In this document: positions 5,299 through 5,407 of the stretch, in pieces
Numbering within the stretch: position 1 is the first letter of the stretch
How the letters are laid out: each line of letters begins with the position of its first letter
Origin: Clostridiaceae bacterium
GTDB taxonomy: Bacteria; Bacillota; Clostridia; Saccharofermentanales; UBA5734
NCBI GenBank assembly: GCA_012519875.1
Contig: JAAYPL010000110.1
Coordinates: 1-5,407 of the forward strand
Length of the DNA: 5,407 nucleotides
Direction of reading: 5' to 3'
Notes under the pieces: model-generated
Told to the model about the DNA's origin: nothing
Databases searched by the model: none
What the model saw: the letters and a program-made list of their open reading frames with translations, nothing else
Made by a program: the position numbers and the translations under genes

Positions 5299-5407
5299 TA
5301 AGTGTCGCCCAATGTTAAGAAACCAACCTGTATACTTCTAACGGTGTTCTGTAATCCAAAATCTTTCGAGGATAAGTATTCAGCCACATCTCTATGCGTT
5401 TGATTTC
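5281..5407 (-). mobile_element. IS30-family insertion sequence, transposase-side terminus (partial)
   Basis: mutS homology ends at about 5280, and the DNA beyond encodes an IS30-type transposase tail. The roughly 34 bp between the transposase stop (5315) and the junction should contain the terminal inverted repeat; on the minus strand it includes GACACTTAATGTTGCATTCC, similar in style to IS30-family ends. The other end and the target duplication are outside the window, so the exact boundary is uncertain by a few bases. The element lies in the same orientation as mutS, so its transcription could read through into the mutS remnant, mutL, miaA and hfq. Confidence 0.8.
5315..5407 (-). CDS. IS30-family transposase, C-terminal 30 residues
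   Basis: The minus-strand frame open from the window edge ends with TAA at 5315-5317 and encodes 30 residues. Its core WLNTYPRKILDYRTPLEVY matches the very conserved end of IS30-family DDE transposases (typically LNNRPRK-x-LGYKTP-x-EVF). The preceding IKRIEM fits the helix before it. The catalytic residues would lie outside the window, so activity cannot be judged. Chance resemblance is unlikely, because the spacing of the N-x-x-PRK-x-L, Y-x-TP and EV elements is all preserved. Confidence 0.85.
   Translation of the reverse strand, partial: EIKRIEMWLNTYPRKILDYRTPLEVYRLVS

Noticed and set aside
1..5407. CRISPR array, tRNA, rRNA or prophage genes
   Set aside because: I saw no regularly spaced long repeats, no cloverleaf-like segment with a T-loop GTTC motif, and no phage-type genes. 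The window is a housekeeping repair/RNA locus plus one IS end.

Overview
This window looks like chromosomal DNA of a Gram-positive-type bacterium, most likely a Bacillota (Clostridia-like) lineage. Four things point there. The LexA operator has the CGAAC-N4-GTTYG form typical of Gram-positive bacteria. MutL carries the endonuclease motif found in bacteria without MutH. Hfq shares the length of its inter-strand loop with Firmicute Hfq. A lexA / hfq / miaA / mutL / mutS neighbourhood is familiar from Clostridia. No species can be named from the sequence alone.

Layout, left to right. Positions 1-256 hold no convincing protein gene. They contain the lexA control region: a LexA box overlapping the -35 of a good sigma-A promoter. 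Further left, a possible divergent minus-strand promoter is followed about 70 nt later by an intrinsic terminator, so a short RNA may be encoded there. lexA runs on the plus strand (272-901). Everything to its right is on the minus strand, read leftward in the order IS30-family transposase end, mutS 3' half, mutL, miaA, hfq. lexA and hfq converge and overlap by 39 bp at their 3' ends.

The mutS-mutL-miaA-hfq block is tightly packed. Both the mutS/mutL and mutL/miaA junctions are TAATG, with stop and start sharing one base. hfq follows after 79 bp with its own strong ribosome binding site and a weak candidate promoter. The block joins mismatch repair (MutS recognition ATPase, MutL nicking endonuclease), tRNA A37 prenylation (MiaA) and RNA chaperoning (Hfq). 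lexA opposite it is the SOS repressor.

The main anomaly is at the right edge. mutS homology stops abruptly near 5280, inside the conserved GYYIEVT-like stretch. Beyond it lies an IS terminus and the last 30 codons of an IS30-family transposase in the same orientation. The mismatch-binding half of MutS is therefore separated from the ATPase half, which predicts a mutator genotype unless there is another mutS copy, precise excision or an assembly artefact. Other points of interest are the possible short RNA beside lexA, three helically spaced TTCACC repeats over its promoter, and an unusual Hfq with N- and C-terminal extensions, an in-frame 15-bp tandem duplication and changed residues in normally conserved RNA-binding positions.
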